A DNA stretch of 64,000 bases from positions 558,001-622,000 of the forward strand of contig NZ_FTMX01000001.1 in NCBI RefSeq assembly GCF_900156045.1, written 5' to 3'. The position numbers were made by a program, and so were the translations under genes. Below the pieces are notes generated by a model that had not been told where the DNA came from, ran no database searches, and saw nothing but the letters and a program-made list of their open reading frames with translations. This stretch comes from Peribacillus simplex (GTDB taxonomy: Bacteria; Bacillota; Bacilli; Bacillales; DSM-1321). Numbering within the stretch: position 1 is the stretch's first letter; each line of letters begins with the position of its first letter. Below, one piece after another: positions 1-9,110 of the stretch.

Positions 1-497
1 CCATTCCTTCTTCATTGTATGAAGGGTACGAAAAACAAGAACAGGAGAAATGGAATGAAGTCATGTCTCTTGATGGTAACGAAAATGCGTACATCCTTCA
101 CAAAGAACTTGGTGAGTGGATGACACAGCATGTTACTGTAGTTCGTTACAATGACAAGCTGAAAGAAACGGATAACAAGATTCTTGAGCTGATGGAACGT
201 TACAAGAAAATTAACATCAATGACACGGCAAAATGGAGTAACCAAGGAGCAGCATTCACTAGACAGCTGCAAAACATGATGCAATTGGCTCGTGTAATCA
301 CAATTGGTGCGTTAAACCGTGACGAAAGCCGCGGAGCGCATTACAAACCTGATTTCCCGGAACGTAATGATGAGGAATTCATGAAAACTACTATGGCAAC
401 ATTCAAAGGCTTGGATCAAGCACCTGAATTCCATTATGAAGATATTGATGTATCACTGATCGCACCGCGTAAACGTGACTACACAACGAAACACTAA
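1..497 (+). CDS. sdhA: Succinate dehydrogenase flavoprotein subunit, C-terminal part (5' end outside window)
   Basis: The reading frame is open from the first bases and ends at a TAA, so only about the last 164 residues are present. They belong to the C-terminal helical region of the flavoprotein that oxidises succinate to fumarate at the cytoplasmic face of complex II. The segment around ALNRDESRGAHYKPDFPERN contains the conserved arginine-rich stretch of SdhA/FrdA. The stop lies 17 bases before sdhB, with a GAGGGGG ribosome binding site between them, as expected for the sdhCAB operon whose first genes are upstream. Identification is firm; the start cannot be seen. Confidence 0.95.
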   Translation, partial: IPSSLYEGYEKQEQEKWNEVMSLDGNENAYILHKELGEWMTQHVTVVRYNDKLKETDNKILELMERYKKININDTAKWSNQGAAFTRQLQNMMQLARVITIGALNRDESRGAHYKPDFPERNDEEFMKTTMATFKGLDQAPEFHYEDIDVSLIAPRKRDYTTKH

Positions 498-514
498 AGA
501 GGGGGAGCAAAAAA

Positions 515-1288
515 ATGGTTGAAACTAAATCTGAGACTAAAACAGTCCGTTTTATAATCACTCGTCAAGATACACCGGATTCAGCTCCTTATGATGAGGA
601 ATTCGAATTAGCGTACCGCCCGAATATGAACGTAATTTCCGCTCTAATGGAAATTCGTCGTAATCCAGTAACTGTACAAGGCAAGCACACTACAGCAATC
701 GCATGGGACATGAACTGTCTTGAAGAGGTATGTGGTGCTTGTTCAATGGTTATCAATGGTAAACCAAGACAATCATGTACAGCTCTTATCGATCAATTGG
801 AGCAGCCGGTTCGTCTAGCTCCAATGCGTACATTCCCTGTTGTTCGTGACCTGCAAGTCGATCGCAGCCGTATGTTCGACTCATTGAAAAAGGTAAAAGC
901 ATGGATTCCAATCGATGGAACGTACAATCTTGGACCAGGACCTCGTATGCCAGAAAAGAAACGCCAATGGGCTTACGAGTTATCTAAATGTATGACTTGC
1001 GGTGTTTGTCTGGAAGCTTGTCCGAACGTAAACAGCAATTCAGACTTCATTGGGCCACAACCATTATCGCAAGTTCGTTTATTCAATGCACATCCAACAG
1101 GTGCAATGAACAAAGCTGAACGTTTAAATACGATCATGGGTGATGGAGGACTTGCAAACTGCGGTAACTCACAAAACTGTGTGCAGTCTTGCCCTAAAGG
1201 CATTCCATTAACGACTTCGATTGCCGCGTTGAACCGTGATACTACGATCCAACAATTCCGTAACTTCTTCGGCAGCGATGAAGTTTAA
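515..1288 (+). CDS. sdhB: Succinate dehydrogenase iron-sulfur subunit
   Basis: This 257-residue protein carries electrons from the SdhA flavin to the membrane anchor through three iron-sulfur centres. The N-terminal half has the plant-type ferredoxin cysteines (CLEEVCGACSMVINGK, then a further Cys in RQSCTAL). The C-terminal half has the two bacterial-ferredoxin clusters (CMTCGVCLEACPN and CGNSQNCVQSCPKG). Length and sequence match the Bacillus menaquinone-reducing type. The ATG is preceded by GAGGGGG at proper spacing. It closes the sdhCAB operon, since a strong terminator follows at once. Confidence 0.97.
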   Translation: MVETKSETKTVRFIITRQDTPDSAPYDEEFELAYRPNMNVISALMEIRRNPVTVQGKHTTAIAWDMNCLEEVCGACSMVINGKPRQSCTALIDQLEQPVRLAPMRTFPVVRDLQVDRSRMFDSLKKVKAWIPIDGTYNLGPGPRMPEKKRQWAYELSKCMTCGVCLEACPNVNSNSDFIGPQPLSQVRLFNAHPTGAMNKAERLNTIMGDGGLANCGNSQNCVQSCPKGIPLTTSIAALNRDTTIQQFRNFFGSDEV

Positions 1289-1301
1289 TGATGAACAAGA
1301 A

Positions 1302-1336
1302 AGAACCTGTATCTTATGATATGGGTTCTTTTTTTT
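1302..1336 (+). terminator. Intrinsic terminator after sdhB
   Basis: A 12-bp stem (AGAACCTGTATC against GATATGGGTTCT, with two G-U pairs) with a TTAT loop runs into a T tract. It ends the sdhCAB transcript. Confidence 0.9.
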
Positions 1337-1560
1337 ACATTGTTTTATAAACGTGGACTTGGTTGGGAACCGACAGCAATAATAAATGATTGATAACTGG
1401 GATCGAAGTGTAAATGCAGCATCAAGCCAACGGTGAAGGGTTTGATTAATGAAGTGAGCTTGATAAAATTGACCTGCTTCAATAGAAAATCCTTTTCATT
1501 ATCGTTGTTTTCTTATAAAATGAGTGAATAGTCATTCAATTCAGAAAGGGTGTGCACAAG

Positions 1561-2040
1561 TTGGGCAGAATATCATATATCGATAATATAACGGAGTGGA
1601 TCAATGATTTTTCTTTTAAACATGAGATTAAGGTTCGCTTTTCGGAAACTGATATGTTTGGGCACTTGAATAACACGATTCCTTTTACTTATTTTGAGGA
1701 GGCTCGGATTGAGTATTTCAACAGTATGGGGTTCATGAAGGATTGGACCTCGGCTGTATGCGGTGAGATGCCGGTTGTTGCAAATATACAGTGTGATTAC
1801 CTGAAGCAGGTGTTTTTCAATGATCGGCTGACAATCCATGTGAAAGCTGACCATATCGGAAATTCTTCAGTGGACATACATTATATGGGGACCAAACAAG
1901 ATGGTTCAATTTGTTTAACGGGCAGGGGGACGATTGTACAAGTCTCCAAGGCCACCGGAAGGCCCGTAGCTTGGACGGAAGAGATGAAGCGATCGATGTG
2001 GCATACAGAGCTGAATATTCCTAAAAATATTTCCATTTAG
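1561..2040 (+). CDS. ysmA: Hot-dog-fold acyl-CoA thioesterase family protein, YsmA-like
   Basis: The protein (about 159 residues) has the 4HBT hot-dog pattern near its N-terminus: VRFSETDMFGHLNN, with the Asp of the catalytic loop, then YFEEARIEYF on the long helix. Such proteins hydrolyse acyl-CoA or acyl-ACP thioesters; the substrate of YsmA is not known to me. I chose the TTG at 1561 because AAAGGGTG at 1545-1552 lies eight bases upstream. The in-frame GTG at 1552 overlaps that site and is less likely. The position between sdhB and gerE is the B. subtilis position of ysmA. About 220 bases without a gene precede it. Confidence 0.75.
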   Translation: MGRISYIDNITEWINDFSFKHEIKVRFSETDMFGHLNNTIPFTYFEEARIEYFNSMGFMKDWTSAVCGEMPVVANIQCDYLKQVFFNDRLTIHVKADHIGNSSVDIHYMGTKQDGSICLTGRGTIVQVSKATGRPVAWTEEMKRSMWHTELNIPKNISI

Positions 2041-2055
2041 ACAAGCAAAAGAGTC

Positions 2056-2083
2056 ACTCCATTGCACTAGCCGACATACTATA
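2056..2083 (+). promoter_or_regulatory. Sigma-K-type promoter of gerE
   Basis: CATACTATA at 2075-2083 fits the sigma-K -10 pattern CATAnnnTA, and an AC dinucleotide (the -35 core) lies 17 bases upstream at 2056-2057. gerE is sigma-K-dependent in B. subtilis. The assignment to this copy is inference from the match and position. Confidence 0.55.
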
Positions 2084-2146
2084 TCTTGACTAAATAGACA
2101 CCCACTCCGGGTTTTATGCTGGTGAAGGCAAGGAGGGTAACATTAC

Positions 2147-2371
2147 TTGAAGGAGAACGAATTCACTCATAAGCCACTACTCACCAAAAGAGAAAAAGAA
2201 GTATTTGAGTTACTAGTACAAGACAAAACAACAAAAGAAATCGCAGGTGAATTGTTTATTAGCGAAAAAACAGTTCGAAACCATATTTCGAATGCGATGC
2301 AGAAGCTTGGAGTTAAAGGACGTTCGCAGGCAGTCATAGAACTCCTTCGTATGGGAGAACTTAAGCTTTAA
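2147..2371 (+). CDS. gerE: Spore coat and germination transcriptional regulator GerE
   Basis: At 74 residues this is the full family length. It is a stand-alone LuxR/FixJ-type helix-turn-helix: LTKREKEVFELLVQDKTTKEIA, recognition helix ISEKTVRNHISNAMQKLG, then GRSQAVIELLRMGEL. GerE is the last regulator of the mother-cell line. It activates or represses late spore coat genes made with sigma-K. The start is TTG, supported by AAGGAGG at 2130-2136. Note that spoIVFB, whose product activates sigma-K, is in the same window at 58859. Confidence 0.96.
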   Translation: MKENEFTHKPLLTKREKEVFELLVQDKTTKEIAGELFISEKTVRNHISNAMQKLGVKGRSQAVIELLRMGELKL

Positions 2372-2536
2372 TGTGTTAACTCTTAATACGTAAGCCTTAT
2401 AAATAATTTCTCTCCCGTTTATTGGCAGCATATAAGGAAGGGCAAAGCAACTTGGTTGTTTTGACTTCTTTGGATGCTGCTTATTTTTATGTATGGGGTT
2501 TCATTATGCTTCCAGGCAATCAATCTTGAAAATCAT

Positions 2537-2565
2537 TTCACTTTCATCCAAAATGGTAGTATGAT
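2537..2565 (+). promoter_or_regulatory. Candidate sigma-A promoter of ysmB-racE
   Basis: TTCACT (2537-2542) and TATGAT (2560-2565) are 17 bases apart, and the ATG of the MarR-family gene starts about 28 bases downstream. The -10 matches five of six consensus bases and the -35 four of six. Confidence 0.4.
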
Positions 2566-2593
2566 AAGTTTCATGAAGTGGGGAGCTGTGTGT

Positions 2594-3037
2594 ATGGATG
2601 AAGAGAAGCAGGCGGCATATGTAGCCGAAATCGAGAAGGAATTGCGCTATGTATCGACATGGCTTAAGCAAAGGGGAAGGGAAATTCTCCATGATTATAA
2701 AATTACCATTCCTCAATTCGTGGCTTTGCAATGGCTTTTTGAATCAGGCGACATGACGATTGGCGAATTGTCCACGAAGATGTTTCTCGCCTTCAGCACA
2801 ACGACGGATCTGATTGACCGCATGGAGAAACATCAGCTTGTTCAGCGTGTCAGGGATGAAAAGGACCGGCGTGTGGTTCGAATTCACCTTCTTGAAGAGG
2901 GTGAACGGATTATCGAAGAAGTAATAAATAAACGACAACAGTACTTGAGTGGCGTGTTAGTCAATTTTAACGAATCTGACATAAGGTCCCTCAAAGGGAT
3001 TCTAGCAAAACTACATCAAGAAATGAAAGAAAAATGA
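2594..3037 (+). CDS. ysmB: MarR-family transcriptional regulator, YsmB-like
   Basis: A 147-residue winged-helix protein of MarR type. It shows [24 protein letters not shown] followed by the recognition helix and the wing [14 protein letters not shown], where the DxR motif is typical. The C-terminal helices form the dimer interface. The ATG at 2594 is preferred over the longer open frame from 2474 because GGGGAG sits eight bases before it and the length then equals YsmB. Only 10 bases separate it from racE, so the two are probably co-transcribed. Ligand and targets are unknown. Confidence 0.82.
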   Translation: MDEEKQAAYVAEIEKELRYVSTWLKQRGREILHDYKITIPQFVALQWLFESGDMTIGELSTKMFLAFSTTTDLIDRMEKHQLVQRVRDEKDRRVVRIHLLEEGERIIEEVINKRQQYLSGVLVNFNESDIRSLKGILAKLHQEMKEK

Positions 3038-3047
3038 GGCGAGTTTT

Positions 3048-3851
3048 TTGAAACAACCGATAGGCATCATTGATTCAGGGGTAGGCGGCTTGACAGTTGC
3101 TAAAGAAGTCATGCGTCAGCTACCAAATGAAAATATAATTTACTTAGGTGACACAGCAAGATGCCCTTATGGGCCGAGGACAAAAAAAGATGTCCAAACC
3201 TTCACATGGCAGATGACGAGGTTCTTGATGAAGAAGGATATAAAAATGCTGATCATCGCTTGCAATACGGCGACTGCAGCCGTATTGGATGAGATCAGGG
3301 CAATACTTCCGATTCCTGTGCTGGGTGTCATACATCCAGGGGCAAGGGCGGCATTGAAAGTTTCTGATTCCTTGCATATTGGCGTTATTGGTACGGAAGG
3401 TACGGTAAAAAGCAAAGCTTATGACGACGCGCTTGCTTCCATCAATTCCGATGTGAAAGTAGATAGTTTGGCATGTCCGAAATTTGTCCCAATCGTGGAA
3501 AGCGGGGAGTTTCAAGGGGGTATCGTCAATAGGGTCGTGGCACAAACCTTGAACCCGTTGAAGAAAACGAAGATCGACACATTGATCCTTGGCTGTACCC
3601 ATTATCCACTGCTGGGGCCTGTAATCTCTACCTATATGGGGGATGAAGTACAAGTCATTTCCTCTGGGGAAGAGACGGCCCGTGAGGCAAGTGTCATTTT
3701 GGATTACTATAAATTAATCAATAAAAGCAAGCTCCGACCAGTTCATCACTTTTACACAACCGGTTCAAAAGATATGTTCGGTTCCATCGCGTCGAGCTGG
3801 CTCGGTATTCATGTCAATGACATCGAAACAATTAAAATTGATCACTTATAA
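3048..3851 (+). CDS. racE: Glutamate racemase
   Basis: Converts L- to D-glutamate for peptidoglycan (and for poly-glutamate where it is made). The 267 residues contain both catalytic cysteines in their usual contexts: Cys72 in IIACNTATA and Cys183 in [11 protein letters not shown], the latter followed by the conserved His. The N-terminal [16 protein letters not shown] supplies the Asp-Ser pair of the active site. The start is TTG with GAGGCGAG upstream. Position after the MarR gene and before gerM follows B. subtilis. The gene may equally be called murI. Confidence 0.95.
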   Translation: MKQPIGIIDSGVGGLTVAKEVMRQLPNENIIYLGDTARCPYGPRTKKDVQTFTWQMTRFLMKKDIKMLIIACNTATAAVLDEIRAILPIPVLGVIHPGARAALKVSDSLHIGVIGTEGTVKSKAYDDALASINSDVKVDSLACPKFVPIVESGEFQGGIVNRVVAQTLNPLKKTKIDTLILGCTHYPLLGPVISTYMGDEVQVISSGEETAREASVILDYYKLINKSKLRPVHHFYTTGSKDMFGSIASSWLGIHVNDIETIKIDHL

Positions 3852-3878
3852 GGCTTCCATTTGGAAGTCTTTTTTTTT
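3851..3878 (+). terminator. Intrinsic terminator after racE
   Basis: AGGCTTCC and GGAAGTCT pair (one G-U) around an ATTT loop and run into eight T's. The T tract merges directly into the ribosome binding site of the pseudogene that follows. Confidence 0.8.
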
Positions 3879-3889
3879 GGAGGGGAAAA

Positions 3890-4075
3890 ATGTATATAGC
3901 TGCAAGCCAGGATGGATATATCGCTAGAGAAGATGGAAGCATGGATTGGCTTTAAGGGACAGAAGGGAAAGGGATTCGATTGTTCCAATCAGGAGTTCCT
4001 GAAATCCCAATGAAGCTGACAAAGATGCAGCAGTACGGGCAAGTTGCCCGGCTCCATTATCAGAGAGAAAAATAA
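3890..4075 (+). pseudogene. Collapsed remnant of a dihydrofolate reductase-like (RibD C-terminal domain family) gene
   Basis: After a good ribosome binding site (TTGGAGGGG at 3878-3886) the frame reads MYIAASQDGYIAREDGSMDWL, the typical first strand and loop of YwjB/YyaP-type proteins. It then meets a TAA at 3953-3955. In the same frame the next codons read GKGIRLFQSGVPEIPM and then KMQQYGQVARLHY before a second stop, which is the typical C-terminal end of the same family. The roughly 110 residues that should lie between are missing. The simplest reading is an internal deletion in a once complete gene of about 170-180 codons. Family assignment is by recognition of both ends. Confidence 0.72.
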
Positions 4076-4137
4076 TTGGTCTATTTTCCCCTAGGGCTCG
4101 TATAAATAGGAGTACAAACTGTCCTAGGAGTGATTTT

Positions 4138-5217
4138 ATGTCCAATAAATCAAAAGTAACAATGGCTGTGACCATTCTGGCATCTTCTTTTTGGCTTTCG
4201 GGCTGCGGATTATTTGGCGGTGAAGAGAAAAAGGAAATTGATCCACCAAAGGATGTTTCTTTAGTCGAGGATGAATCTTCATTGAAAGAAACAGAAACGA
4301 ATGGTGAGGAAAAGCCGGCGGCTGATGGAGAAGAAGGCGCTGTTGAATCGAAAACGGTGAAGACGGAGTTATATTTAATTGATAAAAGCGGGTATGTGGT
4401 TCCACAGACATTGGAACTTCCTAAATCGGAAGCTGTCGCTAAACAGGCCCTTGATTACCTTGTCAGTAACGGACCAGTCACGGATAAACTTCCAAATGGG
4501 TTCAGGGCCGTCATTCCTGCCGATACCCAAATAAGCGTGAACATTAAAGACGGAGTGGCTGTAGCGGACTTTTCGCCAGAGTTCAAAAACTATCAGAAAG
4601 AGGATGAACTTAAAATCCTTCAAGCCATTACATGGACCCTGACACAATTCGACTCGGTCGAAAAAATCCAAATGAGAATCAATGGGGAAGATATTTCCGA
4701 AATGCCGGTCAATGGCACACCGATAGATGAAAATATCTCAAGGTCGTCAGGAATCAATATCGATACGAGTGACGTAGTCGACATTTCCAATACAAAAGCA
4801 CTGACCGTTTATTATGTAGGCGGTGACGAGGAGTATACTTATTATGTTCCGGTGACGCGCAGGATCAGTGAAACAGTGTCTGATAATGTAACAGCAGTCA
4901 TTCAGGAATTAACGAAGAGTCCTTCGGGTTCTAACCTGCAAACAGGGTTCATGAGTGATGTAGCTTTACTTGACGAGCCTAAAGTGGCAGAAGGTAAGGT
5001 CAGCCTCAATTTTAACGAAAATATCCTTGGAAGCTTTAAAGAGAAAAAAGTATCACAAGAAGTCCTTGATGCCTTGGTCCTTTCTTTAACTGAACAGAAA
5101 GGAATAGAAAGCGTTGAAGTACAAGTGCAGGGCAGCGCCGATGTTCTTAATGAAGAAGGAAAGAAATTATCCGAACCAGTGGTCCGTCCAGAGAAAGTCA
5201 ACACAGGCAGTTTTTAA
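4138..5217 (+). CDS. gerM: Spore germination lipoprotein GerM
   Basis: The 359-residue protein begins with a lipoprotein signal (AVTILASSFWLSGCG, Cys about residue 23) followed by an acidic low-complexity linker to about residue 65. Two GerMN (sporulation and germination) domains follow, roughly 75-190 and 210-345, each with the pattern of strand, FSPEFKNY or LNFNENILG, and a helix. In B. subtilis GerM is needed for sporulation and germination and works with the SpoIIIA-Q channel. AGGAG at 4126-4130 precedes the ATG. The gene normally followed by rph is here followed by a receptor operon. Confidence 0.93.
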   Translation: MSNKSKVTMAVTILASSFWLSGCGLFGGEEKKEIDPPKDVSLVEDESSLKETETNGEEKPAADGEEGAVESKTVKTELYLIDKSGYVVPQTLELPKSEAVAKQALDYLVSNGPVTDKLPNGFRAVIPADTQISVNIKDGVAVADFSPEFKNYQKEDELKILQAITWTLTQFDSVEKIQMRINGEDISEMPVNGTPIDENISRSSGINIDTSDVVDISNTKALTVYYVGGDEEYTYYVPVTRRISETVSDNVTAVIQELTKSPSGSNLQTGFMSDVALLDEPKVAEGKVSLNFNENILGSFKEKKVSQEVLDALVLSLTEQKGIESVEVQVQGSADVLNEEGKKLSEPVVRPEKVNTGSF

Positions 5218-5244
5218 AGAACGTTACATTCGAAATAGCACAAT

Positions 5245-5275
5245 GAGGCAGCCTGAAGCTGTCTCTTATTTTTTT
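5245..5275 (+). terminator. Intrinsic terminator after gerM
   Basis: GAGGCAGC and GCTGTCTC form an eight-pair stem with loop CTGAA, followed by a T-rich tract. Confidence 0.85.
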
Positions 5276-5433
5276 GCCTCCGGAATTGAATTACCACCCT
5301 TTTAGGGCCTATACATCTTAATTATTGCATGAGATGAAAATACTACCCCTGCCAGGCAATTTCTCGTACCGTGAGAAAGTTTTTACATAAATAAATTTTT
5401 AAAAGGGGAAATTACTTTCAATGGGGGGATATT

Positions 5434-6516
5434 ATGGATCAAAAGGTAATTCAGGCTGTACACATCTATGTTTTAATCATTATGAATACAGGATTCATGG
5501 TACATGTCCTGCTTCTTCCCAATATCTTAACCGCATCTCAACGCGACGCATGGATAAGTGTCATAATCAGTGTTGTTCCCTGTATCGTTTGGACCCTATT
5601 TATTTTTAATATTTATAAAAAACTAGATAAAGAAGATATAATCGCTTTTCTAAAAAAATGGTCTACACCTTTTGTTACATATGTTTTCACTATAGCATTT
5701 GGGTTGTACTTTATATTTAACGCCTTCATTACCGTCAAATTTACAGTGATTTGGGCAAAAGCTAATTATACTCATGACATACCAAACATCGTAGTCGTAA
5801 GCCTATTCACTTTTATTTGTATTTTTGCAACTTATAAAGGAATACGCACCATAAGTACTTTGGCTTTCCTGTTTCTTCCGTTCGTCACCTTTTTCGGGAT
5901 ATTTGTGGGGCTGGGGAATACGAGTAATAAGAATTACGAATTATTGTTCCCGATATTTGAAAGCGGGTATCGCAATACTCTAAATGGAATTTTGTATACG
6001 AGTGCAGGATATTTAGAAATTCTCGTTTTTCTATTTTTGACTCCTTACCTGAAAAATAAGCTAAAAGCCAAGTGGCTTCTATTAGTTGGTGTAATTTTAA
6101 TCATGCTGACGTTAGGACCCCTCATGGGAGCGATTGCCGAATTTGGTTCTGTGGAAGCTGTGAAAATGAGGAATCCAGCTTATGAACAATGGAAGTTGTT
6201 AAGGTTTGGCTATTATATTACACGCCTCGATTTCCTTTCCATTTTCCAATGGCTTTCAGGTGCCATGATTCGAGTAAGTTTATGTTTATTTTTAGGATAT
6301 AAATTAATCTCAAATTCAAAACATCAGAAGTGGATACTGCTTTCCCTATATTCAATGATTGTTTTTGGTACGCTAATCCATTGGGATGCCACTTCATTTT
6401 TTTATTTTATATACAAATATTTCTTTCCGATCAGTAGTCTGTTTCTGTTAAGTGCTGCAATCATACTGTTATTCCTTATTATAAAAAAGGGAAAAGGAAA
6501 AGGTGAAACATTATGA
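5434..6516 (+). CDS. Germinant receptor B subunit (GerAB/GerKB family permease-like)
   Basis: The 360-residue protein is almost wholly hydrophobic with about ten membrane segments and matches the length of spore germination B subunits of the APC transporter superfamily. It begins VIQAVHIYVLIIMNTGFMVH, and a conserved short motif PAYEQWKLLR lies near residue 245. B subunits bind the germinant in the inner spore membrane. GGGGGG at 5423-5428 precedes the ATG. It overlaps the A-subunit gene by four bases (ATGA). The order here is B-A-C, not the A-B-C of gerA. I cannot name the germinant. I saw no convincing sigma-G promoter upstream. Confidence 0.88.
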   Translation: MDQKVIQAVHIYVLIIMNTGFMVHVLLLPNILTASQRDAWISVIISVVPCIVWTLFIFNIYKKLDKEDIIAFLKKWSTPFVTYVFTIAFGLYFIFNAFITVKFTVIWAKANYTHDIPNIVVVSLFTFICIFATYKGIRTISTLAFLFLPFVTFFGIFVGLGNTSNKNYELLFPIFESGYRNTLNGILYTSAGYLEILVFLFLTPYLKNKLKAKWLLLVGVILIMLTLGPLMGAIAEFGSVEAVKMRNPAYEQWKLLRFGYYITRLDFLSIFQWLSGAMIRVSLCLFLGYKLISNSKHQKWILLSLYSMIVFGTLIHWDATSFFYFIYKYFFPISSLFLLSAAIILLFLIIKKGKGKGETL

Positions 6517-7988
6517 GGAAGGGAATATTGAATGGAACTCCTTCTTGCATTGTCCAAATCCAAAAATGGTTCGAACATTCCTCTGATGTTGTTTTAAGAA
6601 CAAAAACATTTGATCCTGAAGGTCGTTATTTGTTGGGGTTTTTATATGCGCCAAACTTAGTGGATATGCAATTTATCAATGAAGTGATACTGCCTACAAT
6701 ATCAAAAGCGGTTCAAGAAAATGGGGAACTAACAATTGATCGATTAAGCAATATTATGGAGATCAGTACGCTAAAAAAAGACTCCGATTTAAAAGAGGAA
6801 GTAGAAAGCATTCTTTTTTCAGGAGACCTAATCATTATTAATGAATCTTTTAATGAAATTTACTATACCCCATTAGCTAATTCCCCTAAGCGTAGTCCGG
6901 AAGAATCCAATATAGAATCTTCCATTCGCGGACCTAGAGATGGATTTGTTGAGAATATATCGGATAATATGTCTTTAATTCGCCAAAGGTTAAAAACTTC
7001 AACACTTAAATGCATTGAATATACAGTCGGGAAAAGAAGTAAAACTAAAATATTGCTACTTTATATAGATGACATTATTAATCCGTCGATTCTGTTGGAT
7101 ATTAAAAAACGATTGGATTCATTAAAGGTTGATATCATAGTCAGCAGTTACCAAGTTGAAGAACTCCTATATGATACTCAATTTTCCATCTTCCCTTTAA
7201 TGGATTATATCGGTCGACCGGACTATGTTGTTGAATCCTTGAATCAAGGGCGCTTTGCCATCTTGGTGGACGGGAATCCCACATGCCTGATCGGACCAAC
7301 CAGCATTAATCAGTTACTGTATTCTGCCGATGACGCACATGCAAGCTTTTTTTACATCAGTTTCATGCGCATCATTCGTGCAGTCGCCTTATTTGTAACG
7401 GTTACGTTACCTGGTTTTTTTATAGCGTTAGTTTCCTATCAATTCGACCAAATTCCCTTTTCGCTTCTTGCGACGATTTCAATCACGAGACAGGGATTGC
7501 CGATACCTGCTTCGGTGGAGGCTTTCATGATGATCATATTGTTTGAACTATTTAAAGAAGCTGGTCTTCGTCTGCCAAAAGCTGTAGGTCCGACGGTTTC
7601 TGTATTGGGTGGGTTGATCATAGGCGATGCAGCGATTCGGGCAGGGCTGACTTCACCCTCCATGCTTGTAATAATAGCTGTTACAGTTCTCGCAAGCTAT
7701 ACCTTAATCAATCAGAATATTGCTGGGAATATCGTTCTTATAAGGTTATTCATATTTACGTGTTCAGCGTTCTTAGGCTTGTTTGGATTCTTCATGGGAA
7801 TATTCCTTATCTTGATTGTTGTGGTTTCCTTGGAAAGTTTCGGTCAGCCTTTTGTGAATCCACTTTCCAAACCAAATAAATCGGATATGTTAAAAGTCTT
7901 ATTCAGGCTTCCGTATGGGATATTAAGGAAGCGGAATCAAGCTATACAGTCCACTGATAATGAACCTCAAAAGGAGTCAAACAAATGA
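6513..7988 (+). CDS. Germinant receptor A subunit (GerAA family)
   Basis: The 491-residue protein has a soluble N-terminal half of about 280 residues, then a membrane half starting near FMRIIRAVALFVTVTLPGFF. The family signature runs through GLPIPASVEAFMMIILFELF and KAVGPTVSVLGGLIIGDAAI. A subunits form the oligomeric ligand-gated channel core of the receptor in the inner spore membrane. It overlaps both neighbours by four bases, so the three genes are translationally coupled. Length is at the usual family size. Identification of the family is firm; specificity is unknown. Confidence 0.92.
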   Translation: MRKGILNGTPSCIVQIQKWFEHSSDVVLRTKTFDPEGRYLLGFLYAPNLVDMQFINEVILPTISKAVQENGELTIDRLSNIMEISTLKKDSDLKEEVESILFSGDLIIINESFNEIYYTPLANSPKRSPEESNIESSIRGPRDGFVENISDNMSLIRQRLKTSTLKCIEYTVGKRSKTKILLLYIDDIINPSILLDIKKRLDSLKVDIIVSSYQVEELLYDTQFSIFPLMDYIGRPDYVVESLNQGRFAILVDGNPTCLIGPTSINQLLYSADDAHASFFYISFMRIIRAVALFVTVTLPGFFIALVSYQFDQIPFSLLATISITRQGLPIPASVEAFMMIILFELFKEAGLRLPKAVGPTVSVLGGLIIGDAAIRAGLTSPSMLVIIAVTVLASYTLINQNIAGNIVLIRLFIFTCSAFLGLFGFFMGIFLILIVVVSLESFGQPFVNPLSKPNKSDMLKVLFRLPYGILRKRNQAIQSTDNEPQKESNK

Positions 7989-9106
7989 GAAAGCTAATTG
8001 CAGTCATGGTTATTGGCTGTCAACTTTTACTGACGACAGGGTGCTGGGGAATGAAGGAAATTCAAGCCCAAACATATGGATCAGCCCTGGGGATCGATTA
8101 TAAAAAGGGTGAATTCATCTTATACTTTCAAGCGTTGAATTTTGCGGATATTGCAAAGCAAGAGGGGGCCACTGCATTACAAGAAAAATCTACTGTTGTC
8201 ATTGGGGTAGGTAAAGGGGAAAGTATCGAGGAAGCATTTACCGATTTAGAACAACATGCCGCATTACCGCTTTATATCGGGCATATTAACTCCTTCATTC
8301 TAAGTGAGAGTGTAATCAAGAATAAAATGAATGATTTCATTGAATATGTTGGGAAAGAGCCCTTATTGCGATACAATTCATGGCTGTTCGTTACGAACGC
8401 GGATATTAAAAAGGTGTTTGACAGTGATAGTTTCTTTAATCTTCCTAACTTATTCACGATCATTCAAAGGCCAGAGACCGTTATTAATGAGAACTATTTC
8501 ATTTCACCTTTAAAATTCAGTGAACTGGTTTCGAAGTTTTATCAACCGGTTGGTTCCATTTTAATTCCCTCTTTGGTCATAAATGAGCATCATTTCTCAG
8601 AGGGAGGGAAAGGAAAGAAGATACCAACGTTGAATGGCGGCTATGTTGTATCAAAACAACAATATAAAGGGTTCGTAAGTAAAAAAGATTTGATAGGCTT
8701 AAACTGGGTTGAAAATAAGGCGACAGTGATGTTCTTTTCGCTGAACGAACAAAAGGTAAGTGTTGAAATCATGGACCCCAAAACAAACATCATGGTGTTG
8801 GAGCGGCAAAAGAAACCCTTATATGATCTAGAAGTGAGAGCAAATGGAATATTAAAACAAAATATAGATAACTTTGATATGGGAAAAATCGAAAAAAAGG
8901 TGGAAATAAAAATTAAGGAAGATATTTTGAAGACATTGGAGACAGGGGGGGAAATCAAAACAGACCTTTTTAACATCAGTGAAAAGGCATACAGATACCA
9001 TGTAAATAAGTGGGATAATAAAATTATTAATTCCTTTGATAAGACTTCAATAAATAACATAAAAGTTAATATCCATATTGAACATAGTGAAAATTACAAA
9101 CGTTAG
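7985..9106 (+). CDS. Germinant receptor C subunit, lipoprotein (GerAC family)
   Basis: The 373-residue protein has a lipobox (QLLLTTGCWGMKEI, Cys about residue 20) and the N- and C-terminal GerAC domains. GerAC proteins sit on the outer face of the inner spore membrane, and lipidation is needed for full receptor function. The motif WGMKEIQAQTYGSALGIDY follows the lipidated cysteine as usual. It is the last gene of the B-A-C operon. The stop is followed within a few bases by the rph remnant rather than by a terminator, which suggests the operon's 3' junction was created by recombination. Confidence 0.9.
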   Translation: MRKLIAVMVIGCQLLLTTGCWGMKEIQAQTYGSALGIDYKKGEFILYFQALNFADIAKQEGATALQEKSTVVIGVGKGESIEEAFTDLEQHAALPLYIGHINSFILSESVIKNKMNDFIEYVGKEPLLRYNSWLFVTNADIKKVFDSDSFFNLPNLFTIIQRPETVINENYFISPLKFSELVSKFYQPVGSILIPSLVINEHHFSEGGKGKKIPTLNGGYVVSKQQYKGFVSKKDLIGLNWVENKATVMFFSLNEQKVSVEIMDPKTNIMVLERQKKPLYDLEVRANGILKQNIDNFDMGKIEKKVEIKIKEDILKTLETGGEIKTDLFNISEKAYRYHVNKWDNKIINSFDKTSINNIKVNIHIEHSENYKR

Positions 9107-9110
9107 ATTA

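Noticed and set aside
5114..5305. 63-codon frame over the end of gerM
   Set aside because: Shadow of gerM that continues through the gerM terminator.
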